A stretch of DNA of 64,000 nt from Colius striatus (taxonomy: Eukaryota; Chordata; Aves; Coliiformes; Coliidae), in contig NC_084759.1 in the NCBI RefSeq assembly GCF_028858725.1, positions 135,390,171-135,454,170 of the forward strand. Direction: 5' to 3'. The notes under the pieces were generated by a model. That model saw only the letters and a program-made list of their open reading frames with translations. It had not been told where the DNA came from and searched no databases. Of this stretch, positions 1 to 30,493 are shown piece by piece. A program made the translations under genes and the position numbers. The stretch's first letter is position 1. Each line of letters begins with the position of its first letter.

Positions 1-268
1 CCTTGTGTTAGCCAGTCGATATCAGTGCAGTTACCCTCAGAATATGCTGCTTTAGGAATAAGGGTTCACTATCTTTGCCCGAGACCTGGTGACATGTTTC
101 CGAAAAAATCTTAATGCTTGGGATGTAACACAGGCGTATAAAAGATGTTACAGTGTATCACTCTGACTTGTATCAGAATAAATGTGACCAGCAGGATCAG
201 GAAACTGATTGTCCTTCTGTACTCTGTGCAGGTGAGGCTGCGTCGTGAATACTGTTTAGTTCTGGGGC
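1..268. other. Upstream flank, nothing recognised
   Basis: AT-moderate sequence with no coding exon, RNA gene or repeat that I recognise. Small open frames here lack splice or coding character. Confidence 0.4.
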
Positions 269-725
269 CCAGAAAGGCATTGAGGTACTGGATGTGTCCA
301 GAGATGGGCAACAAAGCTGGTCAAGGGCCTTGGAGAACAGGTTTTATAAGGACTGGATGAGGGAGCTGGGGATGTTTAACCTAAATAAGGCTGAGAGGAG
401 ACCTTATCACTCTCTACAACTACCTGTAGTGAGGTGCGGGTCAGTCTCTTCTCTCCAGTAATGAATGATAGAACAAAATGAAACAGGCTCAAGTTGCACA
501 AGGGGAGGTTTAGATTGGAGATTAGGAAGAACTTGTTAACTGAGAGGGTTGTTAAGCATTGGAATGGGCTGCCCAGGGAGGTGGTAGAGTTCCCATCCCT
601 AGAGACATTTAAAAGACCTGCAGAAGAGGTGCTGAGGGACTGAGTTTAGTGATGGGTTGGGCACTGTTGGGTTAGGACTTGATGATCTTAAAAGTCTTTT
701 CCAACCAAAATGATTCTATGATTCT
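269..725 (+). mobile_element. CR1 LINE 3' fragment
   Basis: A 5'-truncated CR1 retroposon in sense orientation. It shows the typical avian run: the 'gtccagagatgggcaac' block, a 'gagggagctggggatg' block, the 'ctgcccagggaggtggtaga' segment from the end of the reverse-transcriptase frame, and a 3' end with ATTCTATGATTCT octamers at 711-725. Many substitutions and short deletions show that it is inactive. It lies about 0.7 kb upstream of the KRAS CpG island. Confidence 0.9.
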
Positions 726-1019
726 AATCAGCACAATAGAGACTATCAGTTACGGGAAATTACACTTTTGGCCCTTTAATAACAACAAAACAAATCAGGC
801 TCCATTATGCAATTGTTATTTGGCTACCAAAAACCTCCTGTGTTAACTAACTTTTATATAAAGTAGCATTAAAGCCTTGCATTTTATTTTGCAACGAGCT
901 TCAGCCGACCAACTTTAACGGGTGCTGCAAGGCCTGGAGCCAGCAAAGCTGGCATCTTCATGCCCGGCTACAGATAAAAAACTCGCTTTTTATATTTAGC
1001 CAGGTATCGTCTCACACCT
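726..1019. other. KRAS distal upstream sequence
   Basis: Between the CR1 and the CpG island. AT-rich at first, with GC content rising after about 890. I see no gene or repeat. Confidence 0.4.
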
Positions 1020-1289
1020 ACCCCGGGCCGGGCCACCAACGCGCTCCCCTCATGATGAACCGGTAAGAAAAGCCTCAGGGCGGCCCTTAAGCCTCGTTCC
1101 TTCAGTTCCCCGGACAGCTCCTCGTCAGCGACTGGCGGGGGGGAAGACTAGAAATAACGAGGAAACGCTGGAATTGTACTTATTTCCCTTCACCGCCCTG
1201 AAGCGAACACTTCCCGGACGGACTTTCCCTCAGAGAAGGTTGCCACCGCCTTCTCCACCTCCTCCCGCCGCGCTGCCTCTGCGGCCGGA

Positions 1290-1320
1290 GGGAGGGGCCG
1301 GGGCTGCCGCAAGGGGCGGG
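1290..1320 (+). promoter_or_regulatory. KRAS: Candidate promoter G-quadruplex element
   Basis: Five G-tracts of 3-4 bases lie at 1290-1292, 1294-1297, 1300-1303, 1313-1316 and 1318-1320, enough for an intramolecular G-quadruplex. It sits about 110 bp upstream of the conserved exon-1 block. The human KRAS promoter has a known quadruplex-forming nuclease-hypersensitive element in a comparable place. Formation in this genome is inferred. Confidence 0.5.
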
Positions 1321-1379
1321 AGAGCTCGGAGCGCATCGATCGCGCCCGCCCGCCCGCCCATCTATTCATCCACCCTCTC

Positions 1380-1537
1380 GGCGCTCGGCCTCCCTCACCA
1401 GCTCCAGCCCCAGCCCTCCCCCGTCCCCCGCCATTTCGGACCGGGACGGAAAGGGACGCGGAGCGGCCGCCGCGGCGGGGCGGGCAAAGGGAGGGAGGCG
1501 CCGGCGTGCTCCCGCGGCCCGCTGTAGCGCCAGGAAG
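1380..1537 (+). other. KRAS: KRAS non-coding exon 1 (5'UTR)
   Basis: The segment CCCCCGCCATTTCGGAC at 1425-1440 is shared with the human KRAS 5'UTR as I remember it. A splice donor follows at 1538 (gaag|gtaccc). The 5' boundary given is approximate. Another possible donor (gaag|gtgagg) lies at 2113, so a longer or alternative first exon is possible. Confidence 0.6.
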
Positions 1538-2693
1538 GTACCCGCCTCTCCCTCATACCCCCGCTCAACCGGGACTGAGCCGCCGCGCTTGCTTTCTTTC
1601 CCCCCACCCTTTTCCCTTCGAGGTGGGGCAGGGGGAAGCGGTGTGGCTTGCCCTGAGCTGGGAATCCCCTCCCCCGTCCCCCTTCTTCCTCCGCGGAGGG
1701 GCAGGAACGGCCGCTTCCCGGCGCCTGTCCCACTGCCGCCTGCGGGGCTGCGCCTTTTGCTTCGACTCTCCCCCTCCGCCGGCATCCTTGGGAGCAGCCT
1801 TCGCCTGCCCCTCCACCGTCTTTCCCCGCGGCGCGGGCGGCGGCTCGGCGGCCGCGGGAGGGGGCGGCGGGACAGGTGGCCAACGCCCTCTGGGAGCCCA
1901 GCACCCGGCCGCTTATGCCCCCACCCCTTCCCCTTTGCCTCATATAGATATATATTCTCTTCCTCCCTTCCCTCCCCAGTCCTGAAGTCCCCCGCGCGTG
2001 GGGCTGAGGCGCCGGGCCGGAAAGTTTTTGGCGGCCCAGCCGCGTCGCTGGCTCCCGGCTGAGGGGAGCTGGGGCGGGGCGGGCAGCGGCAACCCCGAGC
2101 CCCCAGGGGAAGGTGAGGGGCTCCCGCCGCTGGCTCCACGGCCGAGCTCGGAGCGGTCGCGCTGTGCTTGCCCGGGGAAAAAAAAACAACCTCAAAACCC
2201 AGCACAACAACGGGGGAGGTGAACCCTCCAGGTGAAGCTGTGCCCGTATCCGTCCCGTCACCGCCGTGCGCAGGAGGCGGCTTCCTTCCCGGGTTTGTGG
2301 CTCAGTCTGAGGGGCAAGCGGTTTGGCTCGGCTTTCTAAAAATCCAGGAGGTCTCCCAGCATCACCGGGGCTTTGGGAGAAAGCAGCAGAGAACAAAATC
2401 TTTGCTCCGCGAGAAATACTCTTTGACCTTTTTCTGAATGTAGCTTATCCCTGTTTGTTTTTCTTCTCTCTTTGTAATCCGTGCCTCTTAGCTTTGTGCC
2501 TCTGCTACGTTTCCTATGTACAATTTTTCTCGAGAAACAGCGTTCCCTCATAGCTTTTTGTCTTGTCTTTCAGGGAGGGAGTTGCTTTCCGGTAATAGTA
2601 AAGGAATGTGATACTGAACGAAAATGCACCGACAGCATCCTCATTAGTTGGAGCCTGACTCTTTCTGCTTAATGTTCATTTCTTTGTCATCAG

Positions 2694-23770
<21,077 letters not shown>

Positions 23771-25620
23771 ATACAATTTATCCTTATTCTCAAGAAGTAC
23801 TTAAGTAATTTTTGTACATTACACTAAATTATTAGCATTTGTTTTAGCATTACTTTACTTTCTGCTTCAAGATCCTGTTAGCTTTACCTGAATGCTTGTT
23901 TTAAATGACAGTGGAAACTTCATTCCTCTTAAAGTGCCAGTATTCTTTGACTGTTGGTTCTTGAACTAGCAATGCCTGTGAAAAACAAAATAAACCATAA
24001 AAACAAACAAAAAAAAACACCCCACACAAAATCCTGAGAACTATCTTGGGACTCTTTGGTGCATGCACAGTTGCTAACTTCCTATTTTTCTTACTAATTG
24101 TGAATTTCTGTTCTGTGTGCAAACCAAACAGTTAAATGATGCTCTACATATTCTAACAACCCCTATATTTTTGTTTGTTTTTGAAATCTGGTTGGGGGAA
24201 AAAGGACTAGTTAGCAAAAGAGACTTTCATTTCAGACTTTCTTTGATTTTTAGACTGACTGCAATATAGAGAGACCAGAAGCCTTTATAGTCTTCCTGTA
24301 GATTTTGCTTCTAGGCATCTAGTCTTGTAGCATTTCAGATCAACTTTAATGAATGTAAAGAGAAACCTTTCACAAAAAATTTTTTCACTGCAGTTTGTCA
24401 CAGCCACTCCTTAAATACTCTATTTTTTCTATAAAAAAAAAAAAAGAAAAATCAAAAAAAGACAACAATGCACATCTGGCAATGGAAAAAGTAAAAGTTC
24501 TAATTAGGTTGATATGCTATTGTTAATGATTTGCTTTAAGACTTTCACTAACTTTTTGTGTCTGAAGACCAAGGTGAAATCCTAGCTCTCCTGAGCTGCA
24601 GAGTTCTCTCAAATCTTTAAGTAGCTTTGTTCAGTAGGTGCAGGACTTCACTCTTACTGTCTCTAGGAAATACTAGAAAGCCTTAATTTAATCTAAGAAT
24701 TTGAATCAACTTATCTGTTAATTCATGCATGGATCCAGAATTTATCATAAGAATTAAATCAGAAAGAATCCTAAATTACGTAGCAAAGTAGAACCATTCT
24801 TCTCCCCACTCCTCCCAAGTGTGGCATTCAATATTTCCAGATGCCTCTTTTGTGCAAAATAGGGGAGGAATTTTAAATTCTAGTAACATCAGATGAGAAT
24901 TTATCTGCTTCATGCAAATAATTTGGAAATCCACTATGCCATTAAAATGGTGTGGAATTTGCACAAACCTTCAGCGTAGAACGTGGTTTCCAGACTCAAT
25001 GTTGTTTGTGTGATGTTTGTGAAGTACTAGTTTTGTTGCACAGATTAAATGGTTGGTGAGTGGCATTCCAATGTCTAGACTGTCATGAAGCTAGACTAAG
25101 ACTTTAATGTTGTCTTTCTCTGTCATTAAGTTCTCTTGTGACTTTTTTTTCCTTCCCGCCTTTTTTTTTTTTCTGATTGGAATTAATGCAGAATATTTGC
25201 AGCAGCTTTCTTTTGGTACTGCAGTAGTCTAGTTCTTGTGCATTAAAGTAAGAGCCAGTAATTCCAGTGTGGCCAGTTCCTTTTGTCTTACTGTAAATGT
25301 TGCATTGGTTGTTTCATGGGGGCCTGGGTTCCTGAAGGTACTCTTCTTTGTAGTACCTAACTCAGCTGCAGAGTAAAACTTGGAAACGTGACTCTGGCAT
25401 ACCCGAAAAAGAAATCAAACACGAGACATTGAAGTAGGATAGATAGTTCAGGACACTGGAATATTTGGAACAGGGTATTAGCAGCATTGATCTAACCTGA
25501 GGTAAACCTAAGCAATTATGTGAAAAATTTACAAAACACAGTTTTCACTTAGACTGTTAGATGATGTCAAAGGTGCAACTGCATGAGGAAAGTATTCTTT
25601 TGCTTCTAAAAAAAAAAAAG

Positions 25621-25720
25621 AATCGTAGAATCATAGTATGGTAGGGTTGGGAGGTACCTTTAGAGATCTAGTCCAACCCCCCTGCAGAAGCAGGATCACC
25701 TATATCAGGATCCTCAGTGG
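25621..25720 (-). mobile_element. CR1 3'-end fragment in KRAS 3'UTR
   Basis: It begins with the reverse complement of the CR1 octamer end (agaatcatagtatgg) and continues with the gttgggaggtaccttta and agtccaaccccc blocks of avian CR1. Similarity fades after about 25720. It lies antisense within the KRAS mRNA. Confidence 0.8.
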
Positions 25721-27325
25721 CTCTCAACGGTGGAGATCTGCAAAGCTGGTAGGGGACATACACACTATCTGGACTGCTGCCTTTAACTTCAATGTGGCTG
25801 AGAGAAATAATGCCTTTCCTTGCCTGCACTCCCCTTTCACCACCCTCCACCAAGACACAGACCCCCTCCCTTCCTCCTTTCAGCCTCCATGTGAGTTACA
25901 TTTTAAAAAATGATGAAATATTCTGAAAAGTAGTCATAGGAGGGCCTTTCATTGTATTGTAAGGACCAAGAAGGAATAAGAACAGATTCTTAATGTTGCA
26001 AAACATTTTACAGCTTCCAAGGTTAAAATACTTTGGAGACAGATATTTACCCATTTTGTATACTCTTGATTATATATGAAGAACGTAGCAAAAGCAGATA
26101 GTATATTTTGAGCAAATGGAGGCAATATTAAGGTTACTTTTAAGATTTTTGATAACTGAGTCACACTGCATGTAAAATTAGGGCTGGTCTAAAATTCTTA
26201 CATTAATTTAACTGAACACTCTTTGAGACGTTTTAGCTGAAATGTCTTAATAATCAAATATGGGTTTATATAGCTCTAATATAAAGCTATATATAAGTTA
26301 TTTTTTTTCAGTTCATGTGATCTGTAGCTACCAATCCAATTAAATTAGTACAAAATCTATTTAGATTTGCCCTTATTTCCTTTTTTTTTTTTTTTTAAAA
26401 AAAATACCCATCCTTGCCACTGTTGTGCAGTTTTGTCTCGGTATTTGTTGAGATTTGGTGAAGCATGTTGGATTGCAGCTTGCACAAGTTGATCTTGTAA
26501 TTATTCTGTCTTTTCCTATTTGAAATGCTTTCAAAGAACATACCTGGCTGCTGTCTGTTCTGATAGCAACTACTAAATGAACATGTGAATCACTTCCCAC
26601 GTTAATACATGAAATTGCCATGTGTCAGGGAGCAACACCTTCTTACAGTAGCTTTATGTAACTCTGGTAAACAACTTTTATCACTGGTTTTCTCAAACTT
26701 GACATTTACTCCTTTTCACCAAGTCTCATTGCCCCAAAGTTTTTGCACCATCTAGACGTTGCTACAATAACGGGATCTCTGTAATGGGTGAATGCTGATA
26801 CACAATCTTCTGCTCTTGTCTGTGCTATGAAGCAATACAATGATTACCTTCAAAGACCATCAAACTGTAAACAAATCATTTTGTCTCAAGTTTACATAAA
26901 GCTACATAGATGGTAAATCTTTCCTAACGTTTCTTTATTCCACTGTCTTGTGTTTTCATGTTGAAAATACTTCTGCTTTTTCCTCTTGAGTGCCAACTTC
27001 TTTCTAGAATGACTTCTTAATGTAATATGTTTACCTGGAATGTATTTTAACTATTTTTGTATAGTGTAAACTGAAACATGCACATTTTGTACATTGTGCT
27101 TTATTGGATGTGGAATATATGCAGTGTGATCCAGTTTTTTCCATCATTTGGTTGCGTGACCTGGGAATGTTGGTCATACCAGACATTAAGTTTTAAAAAA
27201 GGCAAAAAAAAAGAGACCACTGTTTGTTTTAAAGTTTTTAATGTTTTTAGGAGTATGTGCCGTGAGGTGATCTGGAATTTGTCATTTTTTTTGTCAAACT
27301 GTACTGCTCCTATTTATTGTAATGT

Positions 27326-27331
27326 AATAAA
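27326..27331 (+). terminator. KRAS: KRAS distal poly(A) signal AATAAA
   Basis: AATAAA in the conserved context gtaatgtaataaaaatagtt, followed by T/GT-rich sequence. Confidence 0.8.
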
Positions 27332-27350
27332 AATAGTTATTGTGAGTTTC

Positions 27351-27654
27351 TCTCCCTGTTTGTGTTTTCTCTCCCAAGAATTACCATGCCTCCTCTCCTG
27401 CACAGAGTACCTCACAAGCTGCTTGTGTTTGGCAGTTGTTCTCAGTTTTTCTTGTACTTTGTGCTTTCCGTGGCAAAGCCCTTGTCCTTTGCCCCCCCAC
27501 CAGTGTTCTCTCTCTCTCTGAAAGAAGGTGCTGTCACCCCATGGCAAAACACTTTCTGCTGCCCCTGCATGCTGCTTGGTCTCAACCACCTGCACTCGTG
27601 CCCCAGAGACCTTGTTCTTGTCAGTCTCCTAGCAGGCTTGATGTGAATCTAGTC
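27351..27654. other. Intergenic, KRAS to CR1
   Basis: Pyrimidine-rich sequence past the KRAS cleavage site. Open frames on both strands lack gene features, and I see nothing recognisable. Confidence 0.4.
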
Positions 27655-27838
27655 TGGTAAACGGGCTGCCCAGGGAGGCGGTTGAGTCACCATACCCAGA
27701 GATACTTCAAAGACCGCATAGATGAGGTGCTGAGGGACGGGGCTTAGTTTAGTGCAGGGCTTGGCGGTGTTGCGTTAGCAGTTGAACTCAATCACCTTAA
27801 AGGTCTTTCCCAACCAAAATGATTCTATGACTCTATGA
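27655..27838 (+). mobile_element. CR1 3' fragment
   Basis: Starts inside the gggctgcccagggagg block and ends with aaccaaaatgattctatgac and a ctctatg octamer. Only the last 180 bp or so of the element remain. It shares its 3' end type with the copies at 269 and 30964. Confidence 0.9.
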
Positions 27839-29100
27839 ATGGATCTATGAGTTTAGAATGCTCTGAATAGCTCCTCTTGTGTCCATCCCAGGCATGCAGC
27901 TGTTTTCTTCTATACAAGGCCTTCCATAAGCTTACAGGAAATACGAAGGACGTTCTTTAGCACTGATTGTGTCCTGTAGGAAGAAGTGTGCAACTGCTAC
28001 TGTTGTATAAACCTAGGCACTGGCCCTTGGTTACCATGTTGGGATGATCTTTTATCAGCTATCAGGAAGGGTAGGTTAAATTTTGTATACAGAAGTATTA
28101 ATTCAGGATAGATGTAACTGCAACATCTTGTAGAGGAGTTCTGTTGATGTGGAAGGACTGTTTGTCACATCAGTGCGGTGCTAGAACCTGAAGCACGTAT
28201 GTTTCATCCCAAGGTAACTACTGTCTCATTCGTCTTCATGTTTTCCATTCTATTCTGGAATTGATGTGCATGAAGACTTGCCATTGCCAACAGTTCTACT
28301 GCAGTGATTCTTTACCTGGATTTCAAAGACTATTTCTGTTCTGTCTTCAGTGTCATTTAGTTTGTTTGGGGTTTTTTTTCAGGGGGAAGGGGTGTGGGAA
28401 CACCAGCCAACCCTGGTATGCACAGAATACCAGTTCTGGCACAAGTTTGTGCCAGTTGAGACAAAGTCTACAGTTAGCCACAGGGCAAACAGCCACACTC
28501 AGACGTCCCTTCCCGGGGAAAGGATCAAGTTCTGTATCCTTGCTACAGGAGTTTCACAACCTCAGGAATCAGCAGCAGCAGAAATTACTTCTAAATGCTG
28601 AAACAATTCCTGTTCAAATTCACTGCTTTTCTGACCCCATAGTGTTTTTCCTAACCCAGCAAGCACCTCTGCCAATACAAGTCTCTCACAGTAAGCCAAT
28701 GCAGTTAACATCTTTGAGAATTTACTTTACTTTTTGAGAAGGTGCACATTTACAGTGGAAATGAATCACTAAATTGTGGTGGAAGACTTTCAAAATCAGA
28801 TTGACCTAAGTAACAAGAAAAGTGCAGCACCTTGAATCAGCACTCAGACACACAGCTATGGGGTAAGTAGGGCTACCTGTCCAACACGTCACTGTTGAAG
28901 TGAAATGGAACCGAATCATATCACTGCTATTTCCGCAAAGTTGTTTCATACACGAATGTTCAGGTCAGGAAGGTCAAACGTAGTTGAGAAAACCCCATTA
29001 CCCCTATAATACAAATCCCAAACCCTTCAAGCAGCTACTTATGGGGAAACAGTGTCTTAATTTGTACCTTAGATGGGTTGAAAGGATGTACATTTCATTT
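27839..29100. other. Intergenic, KRAS to ETFRF1
   Basis: No exon, RNA gene or repeat that I can identify. Short open frames at 28261-28737 have no splice or homology support. Confidence 0.4.
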
Positions 29101-29119
29101 CTTCTGAGGTTACAGCTCA

Positions 29120-29125
29120 TTTATT
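29120..29125 (-). terminator. ETFRF1: ETFRF1 candidate poly(A) signal
   Basis: TTTATT on the plus strand (AATAAA on the minus) 46 nt past the ETFRF1 stop. It is the nearest candidate; a longer 3'UTR cannot be excluded. Confidence 0.45.
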
Positions 29126-29170
29126 GTTTTTATGAGTTTGTATTGTTACATGCAAAGCCTTCAGCACCAG

Positions 29171-29386
29171 CTACAGATCGTCGTCACTGTAGTAGCGCTG
29201 CTTCAGAGCTCTGTATTTCCTGAGGAAGTACAAAGCCTCCAACTCTTTTATAACAAATTCTCCTCGTGCAATTAGCTCCCTAATTTTTTCAGGATCTTTC
29301 ACATCTTTATTTTTTAGAAAAGCTGCTTTCAAACGGCTTCTAAAATAGTCTGCACCTTTGGGATACTCCTTTCCAAGATGCAGCAG
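29171..29386 (-). CDS. ETFRF1: ETFRF1 last coding exon
   Basis: Minus-strand acceptor ctttccttcaag|ctgctgc; 216 nt including TAG; encodes residues 16-86, ending in the acidic YYSDDDL. Enters in phase 0. Confidence 0.95.
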   Translation of the reverse strand: MLHLGKEYPKGADYFRSRLKAAFLKNKDVKDPEKIRELIARGEFVIKELEALYFLRKYRALKQRYYSDDDL

Positions 29387-29539
29387 CTTGAAGGAAAGAA
29401 AAAAGGAAAAAAAAAAAAAGGTTTAATTGGTTAACATGCTGTGAAGGAGTTTTGTCTGGTTAAGGAAAGCACTCACAGCATTTAAGACACTTACATTTTT
29501 GTATAGAGTCACCACTTCGCCTCTTAAAGAATTGGCCAT
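29171..29539 (-). CDS. ETFRF1: ETFRF1 (LYRM5), electron transfer flavoprotein regulatory factor (span)
   Basis: Small mitochondrial LYR-family protein. Work on the mammalian protein links it to the ETF complex, promoting loss of ETF flavin. The CDS joins 29539-29495 and 29386-29171 to give 86 aa, close to the human length of about 90. It starts [15 protein letters not shown], continues [15 protein letters not shown], and has the conserved [20 protein letters not shown] helix near the C-terminus. The LYR-type triad reads LYK, and a run of basic residues follows. It diverges from DNAI7 and shares its GC-rich promoter. Identity is firm. Confidence 0.95.
29495..29539 (-). CDS. ETFRF1: ETFRF1 first coding exon
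   Basis: ATG at 29539; encodes [15 protein letters not shown] (45 nt); donor aaaaat|gtaagt. The exon's 5' edge is uncertain: a possible acceptor (ttcttcag) on the minus strand would start it at 29590 and place an A-run in the 5'UTR. Confidence 0.92.
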
Positions 29540-30307
29540 TCTCACATTTCAGTGATCTCTTTATTCTCGTCTTTTTTTTTTTTTTTTAACCTGAAGAATA
29601 ACCAGTTTGACATTAGCCTTCCACAGGAGCCCATCAATCACAGCCTCATCCTCCACAGGAACTGCAAGGTCCCTAACTAGCCTCCTTGATCTTACTGAGT
29701 CCTGTTCATTCTAACTCTGCTATCTTCTAGTCCTACTCTCCATCCCATTTAATCTTTCTTTCCATTTGGCTTCTCCTCCTCTTCCATCTGTCCTCACCTC
29801 AGACAACAAGAAACTTCAAGAATCTCAGCTGCTGTAACACTCGCTTATCTTTGTGCTGTGTGTTGGCTGCTTGGTTATGTGCTTAAAGTCTTCGGCCTGT
29901 GGTCTGGAGAAACATGTATATACATATGTGTATATATACATACTATGATAAATATATAGAAGAAGAACTAGGAATTTCACTGCACCACGTTGTTACACTG
30001 CACCACGATTGGAGGCCAGTGCATACTGACAAAACATAATATAAAAAAAGCAGCGTTGGTAACGACGTAAACCCGTTCCTAGTTTTGTAAATAACAGCAA
30101 ACAGAACCAGTCCAATGTCCTCCCCGCCCCCCCTCCGACAGCACTCCCGGCGCTCCGGGAATCGTGTAGGGATAGGCCTGGGCCTGCCCCTCGGGCTGCT
30201 GCTTTCCCTGAGTTGCTAACGGAGGCCAGCATCGGTTGCCTCTGGTGCCCCCCGCCCGGGTTCCTCAGGGAAGGGGGCAGGAGAGAAGAGGAAGGCCAAC
30301 GTCTCAC

Positions 30308-30345
30308 CGACTTCACGCAGTAAGCTCTGCCGGCAGCGCTTTACG
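30308..30345 (-). other. ETFRF1: ETFRF1 candidate non-coding exon 1
   Basis: A minus-strand donor gaagtcg|gtgaga with exon end at 30308, at the edge of the CpG island, suits a 5'UTR exon. Its upstream limit is a guess. Confidence 0.4.
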
Positions 30346-30462
30346 GCACAGCCGTAACGGGAGGCTGCGCCCTCCTCCCGGCCGGCCGGGGGCGGGGCGC
30401 CGGCAGGAAGGACGGACTGGAGGGTGCCGTTGGTGGCGGGCAGAGCGTGGCAGGAGGGGCCG

Positions 30463-30476
30463 GTCGCCTGGGCAAC
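30463..30476 (+). promoter_or_regulatory. DNAI7: RFX X-box upstream of DNAI7
   Basis: GTCGCCTGGGCAAC fits the RFX consensus GTNRCC-N(0-3)-RGYAAC on both half-sites with a 2-bp spacer. It ends 14 bp before the DNAI7 ATG. RFX factors, with FOXJ1, are known drivers of motile-cilium genes, which fits DNAI7's role. Confidence 0.75.
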
Positions 30477-30490
30477 GCGGCGGCGGCGTC

Positions 30491-30493
30491 ATG
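30491..30493 (+). CDS. DNAI7: DNAI7 exon 1 (Met only)
   Basis: The ATG is followed immediately by the donor gtgagag, so only the start codon is coding. The frame matches the microexon that follows. The 5'UTR extends upstream into the CpG island. Confidence 0.75.

Larger units (their letters stand above)
1020..2310 (+). promoter_or_regulatory. KRAS: KRAS CpG-island promoter
   Basis: A CpG-dense, GC-rich block of about 1.3 kb in an AT-rich background. It covers the non-coding first exon and the start of intron 1. It contains GC boxes (repeated CGCCC around 1345-1360), a purine-rich strand with several G-tracts at 1290-1320, and pyrimidine-rich stretches at 1590-1990. Housekeeping genes such as KRAS are known to use TATA-less CpG-island promoters. 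Open frames on both strands here come from GC-rich composition and are not genes. The exact start site cannot be read from sequence. Confidence 0.85.
23771..27350 (+). other. KRAS: KRAS 3'UTR
   Basis: Long AT-rich 3'UTR. The distal end, around tatttattgtaatgtaataaa, matches the conserved end of vertebrate KRAS mRNAs. A possible proximal AATAAA is at 23989. It contains A/T homopolymers and a minus-strand CR1 fragment at about 25621-25720. Cleavage is expected near 27350. Confidence 0.8.

Noticed and set aside
1366-2437. Several long open frames on both strands in the KRAS CpG island (up to 333 codons)
   Set aside because: High GC removes stop codons. The peptides are Pro/Arg/Gly/Ala-rich in all frames, with no domain and no splice logic.
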